DNA from: Nitrospira sp.
GTDB lineage: Bacteria; Nitrospirota; Nitrospiria; Nitrospirales; Nitrospiraceae
Length of the DNA: 64,000 bases
Assembly: GCA_015709715.1 (NCBI GenBank)
Contig: CP054184.1
Span: 186,001 to 250,000, forward strand
Direction: 5' to 3'
Part shown: piece by piece, positions 15,349 to 25,012 of the stretch
How positions within the stretch are numbered: the stretch's first letter is position 1
How the letters are laid out: every line of letters starts with the position of its first letter
The notes under the pieces: model-generated
Database searches by the model: none
The model's input: only the letters and a program-made list of their open reading frames with translations
What the model was told of the DNA's origin: nothing
Translations under genes and position numbers: made by a program

Positions 15349-16977
15349 GTGAGACTGACAACGTTCTGGCGTAGTGGCGAACCGTTCATCTGGATGACGG
15401 CCGCCGGTGTGGCGCTTAGCCTCCTCATGGTCGGCGGAATGCTCCTCCTCATCATGGTCAACGGACTCGGCCAGTTCTGGCCTGCGGCTCTGACCGAGCA
15501 TGTACTGACAACCGGAGAATTGGTGCTGGGACAGGTCGTCGGGAAAGAAGTCATTCCTTCCACCGTGACGCCTGACCGGCCGGAAGGCCGGCTACGCTTC
15601 CGCCTTCGAGTCGGCAATCGCGACGTGCTCGGATCCGACTATCGCTGGGTGAATGCCGACGACATCGCCTCGACCACTCAACCAAAAGAGGCGGCCTTCA
15701 TCGAGCGGCGTGAATGGGGCCCGGCCTATGGCCGGATCACCGCCGTGGTGGAAGGCGAGGTGGAACGGCCCGTCGCGTCCTGGCAAGAGATCACGACACT
15801 CGTGGGCGAAGCGAATGAACTGCGTGAGAAGATCGCGCAGCTGGAGCGAGACGAGATCGGCGCGATCAACCACCGCATCGAAGCCGCGCGCCTGGCCCGG
15901 CAAGCCCTGCTCGCCGATGGGACGGTCAGCCACGAGGAAGCGGCCGAAGACCGGCTGATCACCGAGCGGTTGTCCCACCTCGAGCGACAATATCAGGAGA
16001 AAACGGCTGTGCTGGAGCAATGGCATCGCGAAGCGGGACGGAAAGCGCTGATCCTGACGCTCGCCAACGGCAAGACGACCCGCATCTCCCTGGATCGGGC
16101 CTTAGCCGTGAGCCGTCCCAATGCTATGGGCCCTGTCGAAAAGCTGGGCTTCTACCTGCGGAACCTGTGGAACTTCGTTTCGACCGAGCCGCGCGAGGCC
16201 AATACCGAAGGCGGCATCTTCCCGGCCATTTTCGGGACCGTGCTCATGGTGTTCGTGATGACGGCGGCGGTCATGCCTTTTGGGGTCATGGCGGCCGTCT
16301 ATCTGCGCGAGTATGCCACCCAGGGTCTGGTGGTCCGGCTCGTGCGCATCGCCGTCAACAACCTGGCAGGGGTCCCCTCGATCGTGTTCGGCGTGTTCGG
16401 CCTGGCCTTCTTCGTCTACGCATTGGGCGGCACGATCGACCAGTGGTTCTTTCCCGAAGCCTTGCCCAATCCGACCTATGGCACCGGCGGCATCCTGTGG
16501 GCATCGCTGACGTTGGCCCTGCTGACTGTCCCGGTGGTCATCGTGGCGACGGAGGAAGGCCTCTCCGCGGTGCCGAAAGATTTTCGTGAAGGCTCGGTCG
16601 GGCTGGGCGCCACCAAGTTTGAAACGATCCGGCATGTCATCCTCCCCTGCGCCCTGCCCGGCATCCTCACGGGCCTGATCCTGGCCATGGCCCGCGCGGC
16701 TGGCGAGGTGGCACCCTTGATGCTCACAGGCGTGGTCAAACTGGCCCCGGCCTTGCCCCTGGACCAATATCTCCCCTTCCTCCATCTGGATCGGAAGTTC
16801 ATGCATCTGGGATTTCATATTTACGACGTCGGGTTTCAATCGCCCAACGTAGAGGCGGCCAAACCGATGGTGTACATGACGACGCTCATCCTGATCCTGG
16901 TCGTCGTGTTGTTGAATTGGGTGGCGGTGAGCCTGCGCAACCGTTTGCGCCGTCGTTACGCCACCTCGGCGGTGTAA
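15349..16977 (+). CDS. pstA: Phosphate ABC transporter permease PstA, coiled-coil loop form
   Basis: This 542-residue inner-membrane protein is longer than typical PstA (about 300). After the first membrane segment (about residues 15-40) a periplasmic region of about 230 residues holds a strong heptad-rich coiled coil (EANELREKIAQLERDEIGA ... LSHLERQYQEKTAVLEQW). The permease domain follows (GTVLMVFVMTAAVMPFGVMA) with the EAA loop EEGLSAVPKDFREGSVGLGATKF. It starts with GTG 15349 behind GAGG, 6 bp after pstC. The paired extensions of PstC and PstA may form one periplasmic assembly that receives PstS (inference). Confidence 0.92.
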   Translation: MRLTTFWRSGEPFIWMTAAGVALSLLMVGGMLLLIMVNGLGQFWPAALTEHVLTTGELVLGQVVGKEVIPSTVTPDRPEGRLRFRLRVGNRDVLGSDYRWVNADDIASTTQPKEAAFIERREWGPAYGRITAVVEGEVERPVASWQEITTLVGEANELREKIAQLERDEIGAINHRIEAARLARQALLADGTVSHEEAAEDRLITERLSHLERQYQEKTAVLEQWHREAGRKALILTLANGKTTRISLDRALAVSRPNAMGPVEKLGFYLRNLWNFVSTEPREANTEGGIFPAIFGTVLMVFVMTAAVMPFGVMAAVYLREYATQGLVVRLVRIAVNNLAGVPSIVFGVFGLAFFVYALGGTIDQWFFPEALPNPTYGTGGILWASLTLALLTVPVVIVATEEGLSAVPKDFREGSVGLGATKFETIRHVILPCALPGILTGLILAMARAAGEVAPLMLTGVVKLAPALPLDQYLPFLHLDRKFMHLGFHIYDVGFQSPNVEAAKPMVYMTTLILILVVVLLNWVAVSLRNRLRRRYATSAV

Positions 16978-16995
16978 CCCTTGAGAGGAGTGTCC

Positions 16996-17853
16996 ATGGA
17001 CATGCAGTCTGAACGTTTGGCGATACCGGCGCCGGCCACCTTCCCCTCCCCTTCCGCCAAGATCAGACCGGCCCGTGAACCGCAACCGGCCTCCCCCCTG
17101 GATGCCAAGGTCCTGGTGCGGGGGTTGGACTTTTTCTACGGGGAGCGGCAGACTCTGTTTCGCGTCTCGTTGACGGTCCGCAGCCATTCCGTCACGGCGT
17201 TCATCGGCCCATCCGGCTGCGGCAAGTCCACTCTGCTCCGCTGCCTGAACCGAATGAACGACCTGGTCGAAGGCGCCAGGATCGCCGGTCGAGTGGAATT
17301 GGACGGCGTCGACATCTACAGCCTGGGCATCGACGTCACCGACCTCAGGAAACGCGTGGGCATGGTCTTCCAGAAATCCAATCCGTTTCCCAAATCCATC
17401 TACGACAACGTGGCCTACGGGCCGCGTCTGCATGGAACCCGAGACAAACGCCGGCTGGACGAACTGGTGGAACAGAGCCTGAAGGGTGCAGGCCTCTGGG
17501 ACGAGGTCAAGGACCGGCTGGCACAGAGCGCCCTGGGACTGTCAGGAGGGCAACAACAGCGTCTCTGCATCGCGCGCGCCCTCGCGGTCCAGCCGGAGGT
17601 CATCCTGATGGACGAGCCCTGTTCGGCCCTCGACCCGATTGCGACCGCCAAGATCGAAGAGCTCATTTATACCTTGAAGGATACCTACACCGTCGTGATC
17701 GTGACGCACAACATGCAACAGGCCGCACGCGTCTCGGATCAATGCGGCTTTTTCCTGATGGGCGAGCTGGTCGAGTTCGGGGATACCAAACACATCTTCA
17801 CCACGCCGCGCGATAAGCGGACCGAAGACTACATTACCGGTCGCTTCGGATAG
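16996..17853 (+). CDS. pstB: Phosphate ABC transporter ATPase PstB
   Basis: This 285-residue cytoplasmic ABC ATPase drives phosphate import through PstCA. The Walker A motif GPSGCGKST is at residues 71-79, the Q-loop is at [19 protein letters not shown], the signature is LSGGQQQR, Walker B is [15 protein letters not shown] and the switch His is in [12 protein letters not shown] 16996 follows GAGAGGAG by 5 nt. It has a Pro/Ala-rich N-terminal extension of about 35 residues before the first strand. It is followed by phoU, 19 bp away. Confidence 0.97.
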   Translation: MDMQSERLAIPAPATFPSPSAKIRPAREPQPASPLDAKVLVRGLDFFYGERQTLFRVSLTVRSHSVTAFIGPSGCGKSTLLRCLNRMNDLVEGARIAGRVELDGVDIYSLGIDVTDLRKRVGMVFQKSNPFPKSIYDNVAYGPRLHGTRDKRRLDELVEQSLKGAGLWDEVKDRLAQSALGLSGGQQQRLCIARALAVQPEVILMDEPCSALDPIATAKIEELIYTLKDTYTVVIVTHNMQQAARVSDQCGFFLMGELVEFGDTKHIFTTPRDKRTEDYITGRFG

Positions 17854-17872
17854 AGACGGAGGGAGGCGCAGG

Positions 17873-18541
17873 ATGCAACGACATTTCGATCAAGACTTGG
17901 CCCATTTGAAGCGCCAGCTGCTCCGCATGGGAGGACTCGTGGAATCGCAGATCCAGCAGGCGCTCACCGCGCTCGTGGACCGCAACTCCGATCTCGCGGT
18001 CACCGTCATTCAACAGGATCATGACGTCAACGCCCTCGATGTCGAAATCGACGACCTCTGCATCCAATTGCTCGCCCTGCAACAGCCCACCGCCCGGGAC
18101 CTGCGTTTCATCACTACGGCCATGAAGATCTCGTCGGAACTGGAGCGGATGGGCGACCTCGCCGACAACATCGCGCGGCGTGCGCTCGAATTGAACGTCG
18201 AGCCGCAGTTGAAACCCTATATCGACATTCCGCGCATGGCCAACTGGACCATGCGGATGGTCAAGGAGTGCCTGGATGCCTTCGTGAATTCCGATCCGGT
18301 CTTGGCACGCAAGGTCTGCATGGACGACGATTTCGTCGACGATGTGAATGAACAGCTCTTTCGCGAACTCCTCTCCTTCATGCTGGAAAACACCCAGACG
18401 ATCACGCGCGCCCTCCGGCTGACCTTCGTCGCCAAATCGCTCGAACGGATCGCCGACCACGCCACCAACATTGCGGAGCTTGTCGTCTATATGGTAGAAG
18501 GCAAGAACATTCGGCACACCCTCCCCTCCGCGAGTGTCTAA
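17873..18541 (+). CDS. phoU: Phosphate transport regulator PhoU
   Basis: The 222-residue all-helical protein has two PhoU repeats, seen as MGGLVESQIQQALTALVDRN ... VNALDVEIDDLCIQLLALQQP and ELERMGDLADNIARRALE, then the second-half SLERIADHATNIAELVVYMVEG. PhoU couples PstB activity to the sensor kinase and represses the Pho regulon when phosphate is plentiful. Its stop overlaps the start of ppx (TAATG at 18539-18543), pointing to coupled translation. Confidence 0.97.
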   Translation: MQRHFDQDLAHLKRQLLRMGGLVESQIQQALTALVDRNSDLAVTVIQQDHDVNALDVEIDDLCIQLLALQQPTARDLRFITTAMKISSELERMGDLADNIARRALELNVEPQLKPYIDIPRMANWTMRMVKECLDAFVNSDPVLARKVCMDDDFVDDVNEQLFRELLSFMLENTQTITRALRLTFVAKSLERIADHATNIAELVVYMVEGKNIRHTLPSASV

Positions 18542-20094
18542 TGCCCAAACTTGCCGTTCTCGATATCGGCACCAACTCCATCCACATGGTGTTGGCCGAA
18601 GTCCAACCCGACTACTCGTATAAAATTCTCGATCGGTTCAAGGACATGACCAGGTTGGGCGACGGCGTATTTACCTCACGCCGCCTGTCCGACCAGGCCA
18701 TGACGCGCGGTCTTGATGTGATCCGTAACCTCGTGACCCTCGCCCGGAACAAGGGGTATGAGCGTATCGAGGGTGTCGCCACCAGCGCCGTCCGCGAGGC
18801 GCGGAACGGCGGCGAGTTTCTCGACCATGTGGCCCAGCAGACAGGGCTGGTCGTTCGCGTCATCACCGGAACGGAAGAAGCGCGGCTGATCTTCCTGGGC
18901 GTGCAAAACAGCGTCGCACTGCCGGAGCAACCCAGCCTGGTCATCGACATCGGCGGCGGCTCCGTGGAACTGATCGTGGGCAACCGCGACTCCATTCTCC
19001 ATGCCCGCAGCCTCAAACTCGGCGCGATCCGTCTCAAGGATCTCTATCTCACGAAGACCCCTCCCTCCAAGTCGATGCTGGAGGCGCTGGATGAGGCCGT
19101 CACCGCGCAGCTCAAGAGCGCACTCGGTCCCTACAAGACCAAACGGGTTCAGCAGGTCATCGCCACGTCCGGCATGGCCGCCAACCTGGCCGAGGTGATT
19201 CATCTGCAACGGACGGGGCGTCCGCTGCCTCAGTTGAACCTGGCCAAGGTCTCCGCCAAGGAAATCGGTGGCATAGAAAAACGGTTGGCCGAGTCGTCGC
19301 TGAAAGCGCGCTTGGAAATTCCCGGGCTCGACCCTAAACGCGTCGATACGCTCCTGCCCGCGGCGACGGTCTTTCGCGTCTTACTGGATCTCCTGGATAA
19401 GAAGGAGTTGACGCTCTGCGACAAAGCCATTCGCGAAGGGATCATTTACGACTTCGTCCAACGGCATCGCGAAGGGATTCAGGCCGAGCGCGATATTCCC
19501 GACGTCCGTCGGCGCAATATCCTCTCCCTGGCTCGGCGTTGTCATGTTCCCGAGGCCCATGCGCTTCACGTGGCAGCGTTGGCCCTGCAACTCTTCGATC
19601 AAACGACATCGCTGCATGGGTACGGCGCACGGGAGCGTGAATGGTTGGAGTTCGCCGCGGTCCTGCATGACATCGGCTACATGATCAATTCGCGGCAACA
19701 TCACAAACATGCCTATTACTTGATCAAACACAGCGACCTCTCGGGGTTCACCGCCGACGAAATCGACCTGATCGCCAATATCGCGCGGTATCACAGACGT
19801 TCGGTTCCTGGCCGGAAACATGAGGAGTACACCGCCCTGCCGAACGCCATGCAGCGCATCGTCACGCGGTTGTCCGCCTTCCTGCGCATCGCCGACGGTC
19901 TGGACCGGAGTCAGTTCGGTGTCGTGCAACAACTTTCGGTCGCGTTGGACAAAACGGTGCTGATCAGCGTGCGGGTGTCGGGGGATGCGGAGCTCGAACT
20001 GTGGGCCGCCCGTTCACGGAGCGACCTCTTCGAAAAGGTCTTCAAACGGCCGGTGGAGTTCGTCGTCGCGCCGCAAACGGAAGAGGCATCCTGA
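18541..20094 (+). CDS. ppx: Exopolyphosphatase / pppGpp phosphohydrolase (Ppx/GppA family)
   Basis: The 517-residue enzyme has the ASKHA-fold phosphate-binding motifs LDIGTNSIHMVLAEV (N-terminus) and VIDIGGGSVELIVG (about residue 135), followed by an HD-type C-terminal domain (VLHDIGYMINSRQHHKHAYY, about residues 375-400). It removes terminal phosphate from polyphosphate or converts pppGpp to ppGpp; sequence alone does not separate the two. Translation is coupled to phoU. It closes the pst operon and converges on sixA with 17 bp between. Confidence 0.93.
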   Translation: MPKLAVLDIGTNSIHMVLAEVQPDYSYKILDRFKDMTRLGDGVFTSRRLSDQAMTRGLDVIRNLVTLARNKGYERIEGVATSAVREARNGGEFLDHVAQQTGLVVRVITGTEEARLIFLGVQNSVALPEQPSLVIDIGGGSVELIVGNRDSILHARSLKLGAIRLKDLYLTKTPPSKSMLEALDEAVTAQLKSALGPYKTKRVQQVIATSGMAANLAEVIHLQRTGRPLPQLNLAKVSAKEIGGIEKRLAESSLKARLEIPGLDPKRVDTLLPAATVFRVLLDLLDKKELTLCDKAIREGIIYDFVQRHREGIQAERDIPDVRRRNILSLARRCHVPEAHALHVAALALQLFDQTTSLHGYGAREREWLEFAAVLHDIGYMINSRQHHKHAYYLIKHSDLSGFTADEIDLIANIARYHRRSVPGRKHEEYTALPNAMQRIVTRLSAFLRIADGLDRSQFGVVQQLSVALDKTVLISVRVSGDAELELWAARSRSDLFEKVFKRPVEFVVAPQTEEAS

Positions 20095-20111
20095 ACCGTG
20101 GTGATCGGTGG

Positions 20112-20609
20112 TCACCCGAGAGCGCGCAACTGTGCAGCGGTCAACCACCATACCAATGTGCCGCTCCCTGGCCGTACAGTTCCATCGATCTCAATCGAAC
20201 AAGCTCCGGCCTTCTTGAGCGACAGCCCCGCGCCGGAGCGTCCGAAAAGCAGGAGGCCCGCCAGGCGGCTCAAATGGGGTTCGTGGCCGACGCAGAGCAC
20301 GAGGCTCGTGGCAGACAGTGGTCGGAGCAGGCCGAGCAATTCCTTCGGGGGCGCAGCCGGTTGCAAGGCCTCACAGAGCTGCAGTGTCGGTTTCGGTCGG
20401 AAGAGTCGCTGTAATAGATCGGCGGTCTCCTGAGCCCGTCGCAGGGGGCTGGAAAACAGATGGGTCGGCAACGCGTCCATGGCCAGCAACCCCTTACCGG
20501 CCTGGCGCACGCGCGTCACACCCTTGTTCGTCAACGGACGGTCGCGCTCGTTGCCTTTCCACTCCTCGCGTTCCCAGGCGAGGCCATGTCGAAATAAGAT
20601 GAGCTGCAT
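20112..20609 (-). CDS. sixA: SixA-like phosphohistidine phosphatase
   Basis: This 165-residue histidine phosphatase has the RHG motif at residues 8-10 (LILFRHGLAWERE), LTNKGVTRVRQAG, the SSPLRRAQETADLL segment and a late CVGHEPHLSRL with the second catalytic His. SixA removes phosphate from His in Hpt domains or PTS proteins. Its start codon is only 15 bp from the start of the divergent CHAD gene. SixA, CHAD and Ppx genes are often neighbours, consistent with a phosphate or polyphosphate theme. Confidence 0.88.
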   Translation of the reverse strand: MQLILFRHGLAWEREEWKGNERDRPLTNKGVTRVRQAGKGLLAMDALPTHLFSSPLRRAQETADLLQRLFRPKPTLQLCEALQPAAPPKELLGLLRPLSATSLVLCVGHEPHLSRLAGLLLFGRSGAGLSLKKAGACSIEIDGTVRPGSGTLVWWLTAAQLRALG

Positions 20610-20624
20610 GGATGGTCATTCCCG

Positions 20625-21431
20625 ATGACATCACCTCAATTTACTGATACAGGAGCGACCGGGGCAACACAAGCCCTGCTCGAACGAGCACGCAGCTATC
20701 AGGCCACCGTCCTCACACTATTGCGCCAAGTCACGCAGAAGGGCTGCCCCGCGAAAACGGTCCATGCGATTCGAACCCATTGCCGCCGACTGCAAGCCCT
20801 GCTGGAACTGTCCGGAGAAGAGGAACGCGCGGCGGTGATGGCCAAGAGCGTCCGTCGCCTGAGCAAGCTCAGAGCGTTGCAGGTGTTTCGGCAATACTTA
20901 GAGAAGATCGACGCCCCTCGAGCGGATCTGGTCCAGATCGACGCGCGGATCGAACGACGGCACCGGCGTCTTGTGCAGGTCGACGCGTACCGAAAAATCA
21001 CACAGGCCCTGCAACAACAGGGGCTGCCGCAAGAGCATCGCTCCGAAGCGTGGTTGCGACAACGGGCCAAGGATCTCCGGCACACGCAAGCGGATGCGCT
21101 GCAGGTGCTCTTCGTCCATATTGCGGAGAAGCCGCGCCGTAAGCGACTCCATGCCTTGCGACTCCTGCTCAAAACCATTCGGTACCAGGCCGAAGCGCTG
21201 CCGGACCAGTCCGCCGAGATCCAGGAGATGGTGACGAAGCTGAGACAGGCGCAAACCAGCTTGGGCCGCTACGAGGAATTGGCGGACTTCGCCCGTTGGG
21301 GTAAGAGGTGGGAATTGAAGCGCTCTCTGCGGATTAAGCGGGATTGGAAGCGGGCGAGGACGAAAGCGCGAGCTGCCGCAACGGAGCTGACATGGCTGGT
21401 GGACATATTACGTGGCGGCGCTGCCGATTGA
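20625..21431 (+). CDS. CHAD-domain protein (polyphosphate-associated)
   Basis: The 268-residue protein is almost entirely helical and rich in conserved basic residues: VHAIRTHCRRLQALLELSG near residue 50, then ARIERRHRRLVQVDAYR, EKPRRKRLHALRLLLKTIRYQAEAL and a KKR-rich end (SLRIKRDWKRARTKAR). This is the CHAD domain, which binds polyphosphate through its positive groove. No CYTH domain is fused. It lies next to ppx and sixA. No clear ribosome-binding site precedes ATG 20625 and the gap to the divergent sixA start is just 15 bp, so the start could be further in or the mRNA leaderless. Confidence 0.85.
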   Translation: MTSPQFTDTGATGATQALLERARSYQATVLTLLRQVTQKGCPAKTVHAIRTHCRRLQALLELSGEEERAAVMAKSVRRLSKLRALQVFRQYLEKIDAPRADLVQIDARIERRHRRLVQVDAYRKITQALQQQGLPQEHRSEAWLRQRAKDLRHTQADALQVLFVHIAEKPRRKRLHALRLLLKTIRYQAEALPDQSAEIQEMVTKLRQAQTSLGRYEELADFARWGKRWELKRSLRIKRDWKRARTKARAAATELTWLVDILRGGAAD

Positions 21432-21470
21432 GGGGTAGGTCGGTCCGTACCATCCCAACGAGGCGCAGGG

Positions 21471-23621
21471 CTACAGCTGATAGGCGGAGCCGGACTGCAG
21501 GCTCCTGACGGCCAGGAGGCAGGCTCGGGTCACCGCCTCGACCTGCTCGAACGGAATTACAGGCGGCAACCCCCGTTCGACGGCTTGCACGAAACGGGTC
21601 ATCTCCTCCGTAAATCCCTTGTCCCGTTTCGGCGTCTTGAAGACACGGGTCTTCCCTGCCGCATAGCAATGCGTCTCGGTGAAATCATCCATCGTGAGGG
21701 ATTTCCCGTCTGTATGGGCCTCGAAACGTTCCTTCGGCAGCCCGGAATTGCCTTCGGCCGTATAGACGATCGTGCCGAGGGAGCCATCGCCGAACGTGAG
21801 GGTCAGGCTGCATTGGTCCTCGGTGATGCCGGAGCTGTGACGCCCGACTCGGGACGCGAAGACGGAGACCGGCGGCGACCCGCAGAGGGCCTGCATGTAA
21901 TCCACGAAGTGGCAGACTTCTCCGAGAATACGCCCACCGCCGACAACGGGGTCTTGCACCCAATGGTCCGGGGGGATGCGGCCGGCATTGACGCGATAGA
22001 GCATCGCGAGCGGATTGCTGCGGGACGCGAAGAAGGCCTGCGCTTCCTTCGCATGGGGCGAAAATCGCCGATTGAACCCTACCATCAGCTGCAGCCCGTC
22101 GGCGGCCTTCTTCTCATAGGTCGATCGAATCTCCGCCAACTCCTCTTCCGTCAGGCAGAGCGGTTTTTCGACGAACACATGTTTGTCGGCGAGCAGCGAC
22201 TTGACGACCATCGAGGCGTGGCTGTCGTGGCGGGTCCCGATCAGCACGCTGTTGATCGCGCTATCCTCCAAGATCGACTGGTGGTCGCTCGTGCAGTAGG
22301 CGGCGGTGATCTTTCCGGCCAGGGTTTTGGCGGTGATGCCCGAAGCGGTACAGATGCCACGAATGGCCACGTTCCCCATGCTCTGGAGCGGCGGCAACAG
22401 CATATCTTTCACATGGTTGCCCGCGCCGATGATGCCTACGGTCACCGCCTTCGCAGCCTGCCCCGCTCCGACCTCGACCCTGCGCGGCAAATTTCTGGTG
22501 CGATCAGACGGATAGGTGATCACCATCGCGATGTAGGGGGTGGCGCCTTCCATCATCAGGGCATAGGCCGATTCGGCTTGCTCGATCGGAAACCGATGGG
22601 TGATGAGCGGCTTGAGCAGGACCTTCCGTTCGGCAACCAACTCCAGAAACGCCTGCATGTTCCGTTGCTCGGTCCAGCGGACATAGCCGAAGGGATAATC
22701 GCGCCCATGTTCTTCGTACTGGTGGTCGTAGCGACCGGGGCCATAGGACATGGAGAGGCGCAGTTCCAGTTCCTTTTTGTAATAGGGTTCTCGCGGCAGG
22801 TTCATGCCGACGGCGCCGACGACCACCACTCTCCCCTTCTTGCGGGCAATGTCCCCGGCGACTTCGACCGGACCGTTGTCTTTGGTGCTGGCCGTAATGA
22901 TCACGGCGTCCACGCCATGGCCTTCGGAGAAGGTCGCCGAGGCCTCCAGGATCTCAGCTGGAGTCGTGGTCAGATCCGCGCCGAATTGTCGGGCCAGCTG
23001 CAGTTTCGAAGGATCGAGGTCCGAGCCGAGCACTCGGCAGCCCGAGGCCTTCAACAACTGCACGGTGAGTTGCCCCAGGAGGCCGAGCCCGATGACGGCG
23101 ATGCGGTCGCCGAGCCGAGGCTCAGCCTGACGGACGCCCTGCAGGGCGATGGCGCCGAGCGTGACAAACGACGCGTCCTCAAAATCGACGGCCTCCGGGA
23201 TCTTCACACAGAGATTTTTCGGGACATAGACCATCTCTGCGTGTGAGGCATAGTTCTGCCCGGCACAGGCCACCCGATCGCCGACGGAAAAGCGATCCGC
23301 GTCGCGGCTGGCCTCCACCACGGTTCCCGCGCAGCTGTAGCCGAGCGCCACCGGGGTGTCCAAACGTTGAAAGACTCGCTTGACCGTATCCCTCAGCCCA
23401 TCCTTCTGAACCGCGGCGAGGACTTTTCTCACCATATCCGGTCGGTCCATGGCCTTCCCCACGAGATTCTTCTGAGCAACCTGAACGGTCGACTTTTCGG
23501 TCCCTGGGCTGATCAGTGACGCCTCGTTAAGGACGAGCAACCCGTTTCCGCGTAGGGAAGGCGGAGGAACCTCATCCACCTTCAATGTCCCAGAACGGAA
23601 ATTTTGAATGATTTGCTTCAT
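21471..23621 (-). CDS. Two-domain oxidoreductase (zinc-type dehydrogenase + Gfo/Idh/MocA)
   Basis: The 716-residue fusion starts with a medium-chain dehydrogenase domain (residues 1-350: GYSCAGTVVEASRDADRF, GLGLLGQLTVQLLKASGCRV nucleotide-binding turn) and continues with a Gfo/Idh/MocA NAD-dependent sugar oxidoreductase (about 375-716: VGIIGAGNHVKDMLLPPL, VFVEKPLCLTEEEL with the family EKP motif, GGGRILGEVCHFVDYMQAL). Such fusions sit in many exopolysaccharide loci and may epimerise or oxidise a nucleotide sugar; the substrate is unknown. Its ATG overlaps the stop of the upstream ATPase gene (TAATG). It is the last gene of the XrtA cluster on this strand. Confidence 0.88.
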   Translation of the reverse strand: MKQIIQNFRSGTLKVDEVPPPSLRGNGLLVLNEASLISPGTEKSTVQVAQKNLVGKAMDRPDMVRKVLAAVQKDGLRDTVKRVFQRLDTPVALGYSCAGTVVEASRDADRFSVGDRVACAGQNYASHAEMVYVPKNLCVKIPEAVDFEDASFVTLGAIALQGVRQAEPRLGDRIAVIGLGLLGQLTVQLLKASGCRVLGSDLDPSKLQLARQFGADLTTTPAEILEASATFSEGHGVDAVIITASTKDNGPVEVAGDIARKKGRVVVVGAVGMNLPREPYYKKELELRLSMSYGPGRYDHQYEEHGRDYPFGYVRWTEQRNMQAFLELVAERKVLLKPLITHRFPIEQAESAYALMMEGATPYIAMVITYPSDRTRNLPRRVEVGAGQAAKAVTVGIIGAGNHVKDMLLPPLQSMGNVAIRGICTASGITAKTLAGKITAAYCTSDHQSILEDSAINSVLIGTRHDSHASMVVKSLLADKHVFVEKPLCLTEEELAEIRSTYEKKAADGLQLMVGFNRRFSPHAKEAQAFFASRSNPLAMLYRVNAGRIPPDHWVQDPVVGGGRILGEVCHFVDYMQALCGSPPVSVFASRVGRHSSGITEDQCSLTLTFGDGSLGTIVYTAEGNSGLPKERFEAHTDGKSLTMDDFTETHCYAAGKTRVFKTPKRDKGFTEEMTRFVQAVERGLPPVIPFEQVEAVTRACLLAVRSLQSGSAYQL

Positions 23622-25012
23622 TAACTATTTCCTTTCAACAGCTGCCGCACCTGTTTCCAGGCCTGCCCAATTCCCCAGGATGGGCTGCGGCCTCGCCCCG
23701 TATCGAGCGTCAGGTCACCTTCCAGATTCGAAAGCCTCTCGGCCGTATCCTTGAAGGTGCGGTCGGCACGAAAGATCAGCCGATATTGCTCCAGCGCTCC
23801 CGGCGCCTCTCCCAACTGTTCCAGCGTACGGCCAAGGAGATACCGCACACTCAGGCTCTGTTGGCGAGGCGCGTTGTAATCGGCACAGGCCTTTCGGAAG
23901 GCCGCCACGGCTTGAGGAACCTGGCCGAGCGCGCGGTGACAGAGTCCGATCTGGCCGTAAGCCCTGAGGTGGTAGGCGGGATCTTGAGCGGCCAGTTCGA
24001 ACTGAGCGATGGCCGCAGCGAAATCTTGGGTCTTTCGAAGCGCCATCCCGCGTTGATACCAGGTCTCGGCCTCGACGGCGGCCTGCGCTTTTTTTTGAGC
24101 CGGCGTCGATTCTTTCGAGCTGGGATGAGGCTCGGGCATGTCCGGCTCGTCAGCCCCTTCCGCCGCCGCCACCAGCGCCAGGTCCTCCTGCTCGGAGAGC
24201 GGCAGGATCCGATTCTTCCGCCGATCCAGCGCCGCCTGCGCCAGCAGTTTTGCCGTGATGCGTGGGGCCTGCTGGGCATACCCATAGGTCAGCGCCATCT
24301 CACAGACCTGATTGATCAGCCTTGGATTCCCTTGGCTCAGGCGATAGGCCAGGGCACAGGCTGGGGCGCTGAACAGCGGCTTAGTCGCGCCCGCCAGGTG
24401 GATACGATGACTGATGTACTCCGCCACCTCCTCTTCAGTGAAGGGCTGGAGGTGGTAGTCCACCACGACCCGCTGCGCGAACTGGGTCATGTCCACCCGC
24501 CGCAACAGGGCCTGCAGGTCCGGCTGACCGGAGAGGATGATTTGCAGATGCAGTGTCTTTTCCTGGTTGAGATTCGACAGGAGCCGCAACTCCTCCAGCA
24601 ATTTCACACCCAGATTCTGCGCCTCGTCCATGATCAGGACGACCCGCCGATGACGCGCCGCCTCCTGCGCCAGAAACTTGGCGAAGAGGTGTTGGGCCTC
24701 GACGGGATCGAGTTGTTTGTTATTCAAGCCGAGGGCCAGCAGGATCCAGGGCAGCAGGTAATCCACATCGTAGCGGGCATTGGCCAGAAAGCCGATGGCG
24801 TAGGAGTCCCGGTTCTCGGCGATGAGCTTTTGCAGCAAGGACGTCTTGCCCATGCCGGGATCGCCGGTCAGCACCATGAAGGGCGCCTCCGTCAGGAGCC
24901 CATACTCCAACAGGCTGTAGGCTGTTCGATGGGTGGCGCCGAGGTAGAGAAAGTCGCTGTCGGGAAGGAGGGAGAAGGGTTTGCTATGGAGGTGGTAGAA
25001 ATCTTTATACAT
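23621..25012 (-). CDS. XrtA-associated GspA/ExeA-type ATPase with TPR tail
   Basis: The 463-residue protein starts with the ExeA/GspA-like AAA ATPase (MYKDFYHLHSKPFSLLPDSD, Walker A GDPGMGKTS near residue 50, Walker B VVLIMDEAQNL near 130, then the SNLNQEKTLHLQIILSGQ sensor segment). Residues about 320-440 carry TPR-like helix pairs (WYQRGMALRKTQDFAAAIAQ...). This architecture matches the putative secretion ATPase of PEP-CTERM/exosortase loci. It follows the tyrosine kinase gene with an 8-bp overlap. Its role in polysaccharide or protein export is not established. Confidence 0.88.
   Translation of the reverse strand: MYKDFYHLHSKPFSLLPDSDFLYLGATHRTAYSLLEYGLLTEAPFMVLTGDPGMGKTSLLQKLIAENRDSYAIGFLANARYDVDYLLPWILLALGLNNKQLDPVEAQHLFAKFLAQEAARHRRVVLIMDEAQNLGVKLLEELRLLSNLNQEKTLHLQIILSGQPDLQALLRRVDMTQFAQRVVVDYHLQPFTEEEVAEYISHRIHLAGATKPLFSAPACALAYRLSQGNPRLINQVCEMALTYGYAQQAPRITAKLLAQAALDRRKNRILPLSEQEDLALVAAAEGADEPDMPEPHPSSKESTPAQKKAQAAVEAETWYQRGMALRKTQDFAAAIAQFELAAQDPAYHLRAYGQIGLCHRALGQVPQAVAAFRKACADYNAPRQQSLSVRYLLGRTLEQLGEAPGALEQYRLIFRADRTFKDTAERLSNLEGDLTLDTGRGRSPSWGIGQAWKQVRQLLKGNS

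Noticed and set aside
16102-17433. Long open frame on the minus strand opposite pstA/pstB
   Set aside because: It lies fully antisense to two well-supported genes, has low-complexity His/Gln/Arg/Asp-rich content and no family signature. High GC creates such frames.
20095-20111. Small hairpin between ppx and sixA as a two-way terminator
   Set aside because: The stem is only about 5 bp with no T tract.
21585-23246. 553-codon plus-strand frame opposite the two-domain oxidoreductase
   Set aside because: It is the antisense shadow of a gene with clear motifs; composition is not protein-like.
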